Origin: an uncultured Lacibacter sp.
GTDB lineage: Bacteria > Bacteroidota > Bacteroidia > Chitinophagales > Chitinophagaceae
Length of the DNA: 13,670 nt
Direction: 5' to 3'
Assembly (NCBI RefSeq): GCF_946479605.1
Contig: NZ_CAMLGT010000082.1
Location: forward strand, 1 to 13,670
The notes under the pieces are model-generated. The model did no database searches and was not told the origin of the DNA. It saw only the letters and a program-made list of their open reading frames with translations. Position numbers and translations under genes: made by a program. This document shows positions 1 to 8,106 of this stretch, in pieces. Within the stretch, counting starts at the first letter, position 1. Every line of letters begins with the position of its first letter.

Positions 1-2361
1 CACCTGTCCGCCACGCTCTGTTTCAAAATAAATCGCATCACGAATAAAATCTTCCTGGAACACCTGCACTTCTGTTTGTATCGGCTGACGGTTCGGTGGC
101 GGCGTGTTCATGATACTCAGATCCCTTGCACCCATTAAACTAAACTGCAACGTACGAGGAATAGGTGTTGCTGTTAGCGTTAATGAATCTACATTCGTCT
201 TTAATGTTTTGATCTTTTCTTTATGTCCCACACCAAACTTTTGCTCCTCATCTACCACCAGCAAACCAAGATTTTTAAACTTCACATCTTTTGCAAGTAA
301 TGCATGTGTGCCTACGATGATATCAACCTTTCCTTCTTCCAGCTTTTGATAAGTTTCTTTTTTCTCTTTTGTTGATTTGAAACGATTCACATAATCAACT
401 GTAACAGGAAAATCTTTCAGTCGATCCTTAAATGTTTTGTAATGCTGATACGCCAAAATCGTTGTGGGTACCATAATCGCTGCCTGCTTTCCATCGCACA
501 CCGTTTTAAATGCTGCACGGATTGCAATTTCTGTTTTACCAAAGCCCACATCGCCACACACCAAACGGTCCATTGGCGATGGTGCTTCCATATCTTTTTT
601 TACATCAGCCGTTGCTTTACTTTGATCAGGCGTATCTTCATACATGAACGAAGCTTCCAGCTCTGTTTGCAGATAGCTATCAGGAGTATGGGCAAAACCT
701 TCCTGCGCTTTCCGTTGTGCATACAGTTGAATCAGATCAAAAGCGATCTCCTTTACTTTTGTTTTTGTTTTTTCTTTCAGTCGCTGCCATGCATCGCTGC
801 CGAGCTTGTTGATCTTTGGTACACTTCCTTCCTTGCCCGTGTATTTAGAAATTTTGTGCAGTGAGTTAATGTTTACGTACAAAATGTCGCTGTCTTTATA
901 GATTAAACGCACCGCTTCCTGCATTACACCATTCACTTCTATTTTCTGCAGACCACTGTAGGTGCCTACACCATGATCGATATGCGTAACATAATCGCCT
1001 GGCTGCAATTCTTTTAATGCACGAATGGTTAATGCCTTACTTTTATTATAGGCCTGCTTGACTTTGTATTTATGATAACGCTGAAAAATTTCATGATCGG
1101 TATAACAAACCACTTTCAGGTCTTCATCGATAAAACCTTCATGAATAGCTAATGCTATCGGCGTGAAAGGAATCTCAGCTTTCAAGTCAGCAAAGATGCT
1201 GTGCAGTCGTTCAAGCTGCTTTGGGTTTTCGGCGAAGATGAATACTTCAAATTGTTTTGCATTCCAATTCTTCAAATCACTGATGAGTAATTCAAACTGC
1301 CGGTTAAATGCAGGTTGATGTTTGGTGTGATATTCGATTTCAAACCTGTTCTTCTCTTCAACAGAGTTCAACAAGTGCGGCTCGTAACCAAACTCAACGG
1401 TATGATGTTGCTGTATTTGTTCTTCAACAATTGTTGCAGTAATAAAATCCTGTTCATTCAGATCGATCTTTTCTAACCGTTCATCTTCATCACGCTCCTG
1501 TTTGGATACCGGCAATTTTAAAAACTGCTCCATGTCTTCTTCCATCGTGAGCAATCGTTCTTTCATTACGTCAAAATCTTTCACCCACACTATCGTATTC
1601 TCCGGTAAAAATTCAAATAACGAAACCTTCTCACCGCTTTCGAATTGTGTTTCGACATTTGGAATGATGCTCACCTGCGCCAATCTTCGTTCACTCAATT
1701 GCGTTTCCGGATCGAAGATGCGGATGCTGTCCACATCATTGCCAAACAATTCCAAACGATACGGCTTTTCATTGCCAAAGGAATAAATATCAAGGATACC
1801 ACCACGTACTGCAAACTGCCCGGGCTGATACACAAAATCGGTGCGTTCAAAACCCAAATCAACCAAAAAGCCCATCATGTTATCAACGTCCAAAGTGTCG
1901 TTGGCTTTGATGAGGAGCATATTGCCTTGTAATTTTTTTGGCAACACTACTTTTTCAAACAAAGCATCGGGATAAGTAACCATTGCACCTACACGTTGTC
2001 CGGTAGGCATCGAAAATTTCGTCAACGCTTCGGTACGCAACATTACATGCGACGAGTTGAGCAAACGAAAATTCTTGGGATGTTTGAACGATGAAGGGAA
2101 ATAAAAGAGATTGAGTTCTTTGGTAATACTCTCCAACGAATTGTGGAAGTATGCAGCCTCTTCCGCATCGTTAACGATAAACACATGATTGAACTGCTCC
2201 AGCGATGGGTGGTTAAACACCGAAGCTGCTATAAACTGAGACGAGCTTCCGAAGAGGTTTTTGAGATAAATCCGTTGGGTTTGGGAAAAAGAAAGCCTGT
2301 CCGCCAGTTGAAAAAGGCGGGGATCATCACTAAATTTTTGCAGCAACAACTCAAAATTCAC
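1..2361 (-). CDS. mfd: Transcription-repair coupling factor Mfd, N-terminal 787 codons (cut by left edge)
   Basis: Mfd is a cytoplasmic ATP-driven DNA translocase that removes RNA polymerase stalled at lesions and recruits UvrA for nucleotide excision repair. I checked the reverse-strand reading frame across most of its length and found no stop or frameshift. The N-terminal part (about residues 1-330) matches the UvrB-like homology region in position. A CarD-like RNA-polymerase-interacting domain lies near residues 450-522, with GDYVTHIDHGVGTYSGL as its hallmark. The first translocase lobe has Walker A GDVGFGKTE (Lys609) and the DEEQ box (Asp704), and the fragment stops in ERGGQV just as the second lobe begins. 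The second translocase lobe and the C-terminal regulatory domain lie outside the window. The chosen start is GTG at 2361, giving (M)NFELLLQKF; no in-frame ATG lies nearby upstream, and a TGA closes the frame further up. An in-frame TTG or GTG just upstream are less likely because they sit inside or before the promoter box. Confidence 0.96.
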   Translation of the reverse strand, partial: MNFELLLQKFSDDPRLFQLADRLSFSQTQRIYLKNLFGSSSQFIAASVFNHPSLEQFNHVFIVNDAEEAAYFHNSLESITKELNLFYFPSSFKHPKNFRLLNSSHVMLRTEALTKFSMPTGQRVGAMVTYPDALFEKVVLPKKLQGNMLLIKANDTLDVDNMMGFLVDLGFERTDFVYQPGQFAVRGGILDIYSFGNEKPYRLELFGNDVDSIRIFDPETQLSERRLAQVSIIPNVETQFESGEKVSLFEFLPENTIVWVKDFDVMKERLLTMEEDMEQFLKLPVSKQERDEDERLEKIDLNEQDFITATIVEEQIQQHHTVEFGYEPHLLNSVEEKNRFEIEYHTKHQPAFNRQFELLISDLKNWNAKQFEVFIFAENPKQLERLHSIFADLKAEIPFTPIALAIHEGFIDEDLKVVCYTDHEIFQRYHKYKVKQAYNKSKALTIRALKELQPGDYVTHIDHGVGTYSGLQKIEVNGVMQEAVRLIYKDSDILYVNINSLHKISKYTGKEGSVPKINKLGSDAWQRLKEKTKTKVKEIAFDLIQLYAQRKAQEGFAHTPDSYLQTELEASFMYEDTPDQSKATADVKKDMEAPSPMDRLVCGDVGFGKTEIAIRAAFKTVCDGKQAAIMVPTTILAYQHYKTFKDRLKDFPVTVDYVNRFKSTKEKKETYQKLEEGKVDIIVGTHALLAKDVKFKNLGLLVVDEEQKFGVGHKEKIKTLKTNVDSLTLTATPIPRTLQFSLMGARDLSIMNTPPPNRQPIQTEVQVFQEDFIRDAIYFETERGGQV

Positions 2362-2367
2362 AGGCGG

Positions 2368-2375
2368 CAAAGATA
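2368..2375 (-). promoter_or_regulatory. Bacteroidota -7 box in front of mfd
   Basis: On the minus strand these bases read TATCTTTG, an exact match to the TAnnTTTG -7 element bound by the primary sigma factor of Bacteroidota. Only six bases (CCGCCT) separate it from the GTG start, so transcription would begin at or next to the start codon. I see no clear TTTG-like -33 element at the usual spacing. Confidence 0.55.
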
Positions 2376-2419
2376 AGAAAGGATGTAAAAATATGCAGCA
2401 CACATTTCAGCTTAAAAGC

Positions 2420-2450
2420 TTTCATTTCTTGGCCAGATAGTTTATTTTTG
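2420..2450 (+). promoter_or_regulatory. Promoter of the T9SS protease gene
   Basis: TTTC at 2420-2423, then 19 bases, then TATTTTTG at 2443-2450. This fits the Bacteroidota layout of a TTTG-like -33 element and a TAnnTTTG -7 element. Transcription would start near 2456, giving a leader of about 105 bases before the preferred ATG at 2563. The region 2362-2562 is otherwise a plain divergent spacer between mfd and the protease gene. Confidence 0.55.
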
Positions 2451-2562
2451 AAGGAAATCCAAAATCTGTAAAACCGACTTCATGAAATACCTTCAACCAC
2501 TTGTACAGCCGTACTGCTCTTGCTTAAAGCTATTACCCGGCACTATTTCCCAATACAAACAA

Positions 2563-5500
2563 ATGAAAAAAACCTTTTTACTGGCGACCCTGCTTTTCAC
2601 TTCTTTTTTGTTACAAGCTCAAAAAAGAGCAACCACCCTTCGTTTAATCAATGGCGACATTCCTGTACAGGGAAATATGACCGCCGAAAATATGAACCAG
2701 GAATTCAGAAAAGGAAGGTTTGGCGAATGGACCTATAATGTATTGGCATTTGAAAGCCCAGTAACACATGCTCAACAAGTTGCATTAAAGGGAATGGGCA
2801 TTGAAATATTGGGTTACCTGCCCGATAACAGTTACCAGGTTCGTATGAAACGAATGCCATTGTTTTCGCAACTGTATGGTGCAGGTGTTCGTGCAATGAT
2901 CAGTATGCCTGGTTCGGCTAAGCTTGGCCGTGAGTTAAAACAATCTATTACAACGAAGCATCCAGATGCGCCACTGGTACTAAGCCTGCAACTACTTCCG
3001 GGTTTTAAGTGGAGCGAAGTAAGTGCAACTCTTTCCGGCTATGGCATCGTGCTCACCAAATCAGATTACCTGAACCAGGGACTTGCACAAGTAAATATGC
3101 CTGCAAAAAATGTTGCCTTAGTGAGCGAATTGCCGTTTGTGGCGTATATGAATGTTTCGAATATGCAACCGCATGAACTTAACCAACGTGAGCGGGGTTT
3201 ATTTGGTCTTACCAATCTTACAAGTTCAGAAGTTATTGGCAGAAACTTAAGTGGTAACGGAGTAACAGTTGGAATAGGTGATAATGCAAATCCGCTTCAT
3301 CTGGATAACACAAAGAATGTAATTAACAGAACTCCGGTCTTCATTTCCGGAAATCATGGCCGTGTTGTAACCGGAGTAGTAGGTGGTGATGGCCTTATTG
3401 AGGAAAGATATAAAGGTGCTGCACCAAAAAGCACACTTGTGGTTGACAATTTTGATTATATCCTCACCAAGTCATCAACATACTTCACCGATTTTGGAAT
3501 GACTGTTACAAACAACTCTTATTATAATGGATTAGCTGGATGCATTGGTAATAGTGACTATAATGAATTAAGCGTGTATGTCGATGGTCAGATTTATAAT
3601 AATCCATTTCTGCAGCATATTTTTTCAGCTGGTAACGATGGAGGGCTGATATGTAATTCATTCCCCATTTCTTTTGCCACCATTAAGAGTGGTTACCAGG
3701 TAGGTAAAAATGTATTGGATGTTGCCGATTACCATGTTGGAACAGATGTCTTAAATCTAAGTTCAAGCAAAGGCCCGGTAAAAGATGGCCGGTTGAAACC
3801 GGAAATAACCGCAAGTGGTGTTAATGTTATTTCAACAAGCACAAACAATAACTATGTAGGCGGTTATGGCACAAGCTTCTCTTCGCCTTTCGTAGCGGGT
3901 GTATGGGCATTACTTACCGAAAGATATAAACAGCTTCATACCAATACTCTCCCCAAGTCCGCATTACTTAAAGCTGTGCTTTGCAATTCAGCAGATGATC
4001 GTGGGAACAAAGGGCCAGATTATGGATATGGATTTGGCTTAGTAAACTCACGGAGAGCCGTAGAAGCAATCGAACAATCCCGTTATTACGGAGGCACAAT
4101 TTCAACAGCTGGCACATCTTCACAAGTGATTAATGTTCCTGCAGGAACACAACAGGTAAAGATCATGCTGTATTGGCATGATAAACCGGCATCGCCATTA
4201 GCGACAACTGCATTGGTAAATGACCTTGATCTGTCTGTTACCGATGGTGCTACATCCTATTTACCCTGGATACTTAACCCTGCACCTGCCAGTGTAAACA
4301 ACCTGGCTGTAAGAGGCGTTGACCACATCAATAATATTGAGCAGGTAACAATTGATAACCCCGGAGCAAGTGTTACGATTAATGTAAACGGTTTTAATGT
4401 TCCGGATGGCCCACAGGAATATTTTGTAACCTATGAATTTTTGAAAGCTGATATTGTACTGGAACATCCGTATGGTGGTGAGCGGTTTGCACCGGGTCTT
4501 GAAGAAATTATAAAATGGACTGCTAAAGACAACAGCACAAATACATTTACAATTGAGCTGTCAATTGACGGAGGTTCAACATGGACAGTGATCGATGCTA
4601 ATGTGGCTGCAGATCAACATCGTTATCGATGGTTTGGTGTACCTAATACCCCAACCAACAATGGCAAGATCCGCATAACCCGCAACGGCGGTGGTGCATC
4701 TGCAACATCCCCCGGTAACTTTACTATTATTTCCCAACCAACAGTAACAGCTACTGTTCCATGCGAAGGGTATGTAAATCTTTCCTGGCCAGCTGTAACA
4801 GGAGCAACCGATTATGAAGTGATGCAGTTGAAAGACTATGAATTTGTAAGTCTTGGAACCACTGCTTCCACAACCCACCGTGTAAGTGGTCTTGACAAAA
4901 CACAAACTTATTGGTTCACTGTGCGGGCAAGAATAACCGATTCACTGGGTATGCGGGCTGTTGCCAAAAGCATTGTGCCAACTCTTGCGACTCCCTGCAC
5001 AGCATCAGAGTTCGATAATGATCTTAAAATTGATTCGCTTGTTTCACCTGTGCATGGCCGTCAGAACACCAGCCTTGCATTAACTGCAACACAACCAATT
5101 ACGGTTCGCATAAAAAACCTCGATAATGCAGCTACCACCGGCAGTTACAATCTCTCGTATCAAATAAATGGAGGAGCCACAATAACTGAATCTTCTTCGG
5201 CAGCAATTGCAGCAGGTGGCACAGTGAACTATACATTTACTGCTCCGGCTAATTTAGCTGCACCGGGAACATATACTATTAAAGTAACCGTTAAACAAAC
5301 AGGCGACAATCAACCCGCAAACGACGAACTGACATATACAGTGAAGCAAGTTGCAAACCCTGTTGTAACATTACCCTTTACTGAAACATTTGAAACAACA
5401 ACTGTTGAAGAATTCAAATCTGCATTTTTTGGTATCAGCAATGCTGATCGTTTTGATTATGCCAATACAACAAACGGACGACTTCGCACTTTTGTTAATT

Positions 5501-7593
5501 CCGGTGTTGCAGTAAATGGTAACAGGGCACTTACACTTGATGCAGTAAACTACAATGGAACATTGGCAGTAAACACTGTTACCGGAACAATCAACCTGAG
5601 CAATTACAGTGCAGCGCAAGGGTTACGTCTTGATTTCAATTTAAAAAATCATGGGCAGTTAAAACAACCAGGCACAGGTGTATGGCTGCGTAGCAGTGAC
5701 ACACAACCTTGGGTGCTCATGTATGATCTTTCAACCAACCAGGGAAATCTTGGTGAAGTAAAACATGTAAGCATCAACATAAATGATCTTGGACAAGCAC
5801 CTTCATCCAGTTTCCAGGTACGATTTGACCAGGCAAGTACAACATCAGCCAACAATGCAAGCTATGATTACGATGGCTATGATATGGATGATGGATTTAC
5901 TGTTGATGACGTCCGCATCATCCAGGCAAACAATGATGTAATGCTTACACAACTTGTAGCACCCGATACATTTAATTGTACCCCCGGCAATGTTAACATT
6001 ACTGTCAAAGTAAAAAACACTACCGGAACAACCTTTACAAATGTGCCGGTTTACTACCGGATTAACAATGGTACTGCTGTGGCAGGAACGATCCCGTCAC
6101 TTGCGGGGAATGCGGAAACAAATTTCACCTTCACATCTCAAGCCGATCTTTCAAACTACAAAGCCTACGAAATTGACACATGGGTACAATTAAGTGGCGA
6201 TGATTATGCGGCCAATGACAGTATCAATAACCGCTATGTTTACAGCAGTCCTGTCATCAATTCATTCCCTTACCTCGAACGTTTTGAAAACAGCAACGGC
6301 AACTGGTTTACCGATACCATCAGTTACAGCAGCTGGCGCTGGGGCACACCATCTAAAACAATAATGGCACGTTCCGCCAGTGAGGGTAAAGGCTGGTTTA
6401 CTTCGCTGGGAAGTTCATATCGTCCAAATGAAAGTTCTTATCTCTATTCGCCTTGCTTTAACCTTAGCAGTTTAACACAGCCTGTCTTCAGTTTCAGTCA
6501 CATCACACAGCAGGAAGATAATTGCAATTGCGATTACCATGCACTTGAATACAGCATTGACAATGGTAACACGTGGCAACGGTTAACTGCAACAAACAGC
6601 ACCAATTGGTTCGATTCATCAAACAATCAATCATGGAAAAAGAATATTCTGCGCTGGCATGTATCAAGTACTGAAGTTCCTAATGCTGCAAACATCCGGT
6701 TCCGTTTTGTTCTTTCAAGCGATGAGTTAACACAATATGAAGGCATCGGTATTGATGATATTCACATCTTTGAAAAAGCAACCATTTACGCAGGTGCCGA
6801 TGTGTTGAATATCAGCCAACCTGTTAGCGGTAATAACTGGGTACATTTTAATAGCGGAGGAAACAGAGTTGCTTCTATCAATCCATTGGGGCAAAACCTG
6901 GGAAACACCAATGTAAGTGTGTATATCAATAGTGGCCCTGTTCGTACAATGAACAACCAATACTACCTCGATCGTAATCTTGTTATCAACTCTGCTACTG
7001 CTCCAACCGACAGTGTGATCATTCGCTTTTATTTTACTGAGCAAGAAGCAAAAGCATTGATCGAATCAAATATTTGTGTTCCCTGTATCAAATTCACAGA
7101 TGCTTACCTGGCAGCTGTTACTAAATACAGTGGTAGTGCTTCATTCGAAAATGGAGTATTGAACGACGGCGCCGGCGGCACATTCGATTTTATTGATTCA
7201 GCAAAAGTGGATGTGGTTCCTTTTAATAATGGTTACTATGCAGAGTTTAAAGTGAAGAGTTTTTCTGAGTTTTGGATCAACGCTACAAACATGGGCTTGA
7301 ACCAAACACCAACTAATGTAAACGATGTAACCAACCAGGGGTTGTTTATCAAAAATGTGTACATGGATGATGCAAGCGGGCTGTTGATCTTTGCTGGGAA
7401 TAAACAGCAGATCCGTGAAATGAACATCCGCATTGTAAACAGTGTTGGACAGGAAGTGATGAACAGGCAAACCGCATACGCTGATACAAGAATGAACCTG
7501 GGCTCGCTTTCAAATGGTATTTACTTTGTAGAGATCAGGGACCGAAAAGGTAAAGAGCAATTTATAAAGAAAATAGTGAAGACAACTAAATAA
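2563..7593 (+). CDS. Secreted subtilisin-like (S8) serine protease with multi-domain C-terminus and T9SS sorting tail
   Basis: This is a predicted extracellular or cell-surface endopeptidase of 1676 residues. ATG 2563 is preferred over the in-frame ATG at 2482 because it begins directly with a signal peptide (MKKTFLLATLLFTSFLLQAQ); the longer version would bury that signal. A propeptide-like region follows (about 20-200). The S8 catalytic domain has Asp240 in GIGDNA, His265 in NHGRVVTGVVGG, oxyanion Asn358 in SAGNDGG and Ser438 in GTSFSSP. After it come a beta-barrel domain like that of KP-43-type subtilases (about 520-620), an Ig-like segment (630-720), a fibronectin type III domain (726-815) and a CARDB-like domain (817-925). 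Then come a MAM/jelly-roll-like domain (936-1116), a second CARDB-like (1123-1225) and a second MAM-like domain (1233-1396), and an unnamed beta module (about 1411-1575). The last 85 residues form a Por-secretion-type sorting domain, normally cleaved during T9SS export. The catalytic and sorting assignments are strong; the middle domain names are judged by eye. The substrate is unknown. Confidence 0.93.
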   Translation: MKKTFLLATLLFTSFLLQAQKRATTLRLINGDIPVQGNMTAENMNQEFRKGRFGEWTYNVLAFESPVTHAQQVALKGMGIEILGYLPDNSYQVRMKRMPLFSQLYGAGVRAMISMPGSAKLGRELKQSITTKHPDAPLVLSLQLLPGFKWSEVSATLSGYGIVLTKSDYLNQGLAQVNMPAKNVALVSELPFVAYMNVSNMQPHELNQRERGLFGLTNLTSSEVIGRNLSGNGVTVGIGDNANPLHLDNTKNVINRTPVFISGNHGRVVTGVVGGDGLIEERYKGAAPKSTLVVDNFDYILTKSSTYFTDFGMTVTNNSYYNGLAGCIGNSDYNELSVYVDGQIYNNPFLQHIFSAGNDGGLICNSFPISFATIKSGYQVGKNVLDVADYHVGTDVLNLSSSKGPVKDGRLKPEITASGVNVISTSTNNNYVGGYGTSFSSPFVAGVWALLTERYKQLHTNTLPKSALLKAVLCNSADDRGNKGPDYGYGFGLVNSRRAVEAIEQSRYYGGTISTAGTSSQVINVPAGTQQVKIMLYWHDKPASPLATTALVNDLDLSVTDGATSYLPWILNPAPASVNNLAVRGVDHINNIEQVTIDNPGASVTINVNGFNVPDGPQEYFVTYEFLKADIVLEHPYGGERFAPGLEEIIKWTAKDNSTNTFTIELSIDGGSTWTVIDANVAADQHRYRWFGVPNTPTNNGKIRITRNGGGASATSPGNFTIISQPTVTATVPCEGYVNLSWPAVTGATDYEVMQLKDYEFVSLGTTASTTHRVSGLDKTQTYWFTVRARITDSLGMRAVAKSIVPTLATPCTASEFDNDLKIDSLVSPVHGRQNTSLALTATQPITVRIKNLDNAATTGSYNLSYQINGGATITESSSAAIAAGGTVNYTFTAPANLAAPGTYTIKVTVKQTGDNQPANDELTYTVKQVANPVVTLPFTETFETTTVEEFKSAFFGISNADRFDYANTTNGRLRTFVNSGVAVNGNRALTLDAVNYNGTLAVNTVTGTINLSNYSAAQGLRLDFNLKNHGQLKQPGTGVWLRSSDTQPWVLMYDLSTNQGNLGEVKHVSININDLGQAPSSSFQVRFDQASTTSANNASYDYDGYDMDDGFTVDDVRIIQANNDVMLTQLVAPDTFNCTPGNVNITVKVKNTTGTTFTNVPVYYRINNGTAVAGTIPSLAGNAETNFTFTSQADLSNYKAYEIDTWVQLSGDDYAANDSINNRYVYSSPVINSFPYLERFENSNGNWFTDTISYSSWRWGTPSKTIMARSASEGKGWFTSLGSSYRPNESSYLYSPCFNLSSLTQPVFSFSHITQQEDNCNCDYHALEYSIDNGNTWQRLTATNSTNWFDSSNNQSWKKNILRWHVSSTEVPNAANIRFRFVLSSDELTQYEGIGIDDIHIFEKATIYAGADVLNISQPVSGNNWVHFNSGGNRVASINPLGQNLGNTNVSVYINSGPVRTMNNQYYLDRNLVINSATAPTDSVIIRFYFTEQEAKALIESNICVPCIKFTDAYLAAVTKYSGSASFENGVLNDGAGGTFDFIDSAKVDVVPFNNGYYAEFKVKSFSEFWINATNMGLNQTPTNVNDVTNQGLFIKNVYMDDASGLLIFAGNKQQIREMNIRIVNSVGQEVMNRQTAYADTRMNLGSLSNGIYFVEIRDRKGKEQFIKKIVKTTK

Positions 7594-7620
7594 CAGAAGT
7601 TGTTTACATCTATCATCTAC

Positions 7621-7663
7621 ATAAAGAAAGTCCCCTGTAAAATATACAGGGGACTTTCTTTAT
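7621..7663. terminator. Bidirectional hairpin terminator between converging genes
   Basis: A perfect 19-bp inverted repeat (7621-7639 with 7645-7663) surrounds a five-base AAATA loop. The core is GTCCCCTGTA/TACAGGGGAC, with A-rich and T-rich outer arms on both sides, so either strand gives a stem ending in a U-rich arm. It lies 27 bases after the protease stop and 18 bases from the stop of the converging minus-strand gene, so it probably ends both transcripts. Confidence 0.85.
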
Positions 7664-7681
7664 AATGTTATTGCAAATTTA

Positions 7682-7978
7682 TTAACCGATCTTACCAAGA
7701 GGTATCTTTCTAACTTTCTCATCATCTTCCTCATCAATACGGGTAACAGGATAAGGAATTTTTGCTTTTTCCAATGTTTCAGCCAATTGCTTATTCGTTT
7801 TTGCAAAATGGAGAATCTCTTTGTGTGCTGCCAGCATTTCATCTTCCAGCTCCAGTATTCTTCTTTCCTTGTTTTTCACCTGCTTACGGCCATACAAAAA
7901 GCCGATAAGACCTACAATCAGGAGAAAACCAGCAAAGATGAGTACATGGATTTCAAGGGTTAATTGAGTAAGGTTCAT
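7682..7978 (-). CDS. Small membrane protein with one transmembrane helix and a coiled coil, function unknown
   Basis: This 98-residue protein is not one I recognise. It has a single hydrophobic segment at about residues 10-29 (HVLIFAGFLLIVGLIGFLYG). A highly charged stretch follows (about 32-72) with heptad-like leucines and many Lys and Glu, which suggests a coiled coil. The acidic tail contains DEEDDEK. The basic RKQVKNKERR just after the membrane helix suggests, by the positive-inside rule, that the coiled coil is cytoplasmic. It lies downstream of glyS on the same strand after a 128-base gap, too wide to assume an operon, and I found no good -7 box of its own. That gap (7979-8106) is very AT-rich and holds nothing else I can name. 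The frame, the clean membrane segment and the terminator right after it support a real gene; a role as an anchor or scaffold is only a guess. Confidence 0.75.
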   Translation of the reverse strand: MNLTQLTLEIHVLIFAGFLLIVGLIGFLYGRKQVKNKERRILELEDEMLAAHKEILHFAKTNKQLAETLEKAKIPYPVTRIDEEDDEKVRKIPLGKIG

Positions 7979-8106
7979 TTGTGCCTTTGTTTAAAATCTC
8001 GTTATAACTCAACTCAATCGTCAGGAAACGATTTTATTGATTTGGGTATACAATTATATATTATTATTAATTGCTTATCGTCGGCAAATTAGTTTACTTT
8101 CCTCAA

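Noticed and set aside
442..864. A 140-residue open frame on the plus strand
   Set aside because: It lies antisense to intact mfd, is rich in Cys, His and Phe with no domain, and mfd accounts fully for the region.
2482..2562. Longer N-terminus for the protease from ATG 2482
   Set aside because: It would place 27 residues before a perfect signal peptide; the internal ATG at 2563 fits export far better.
8016..8033. Possible terminator hairpin after glyS (AATCGT-CAGGAA-ACGATT)
   Set aside because: The stem is only six mostly AT pairs and no T run follows on the minus strand, so it is too weak to call.
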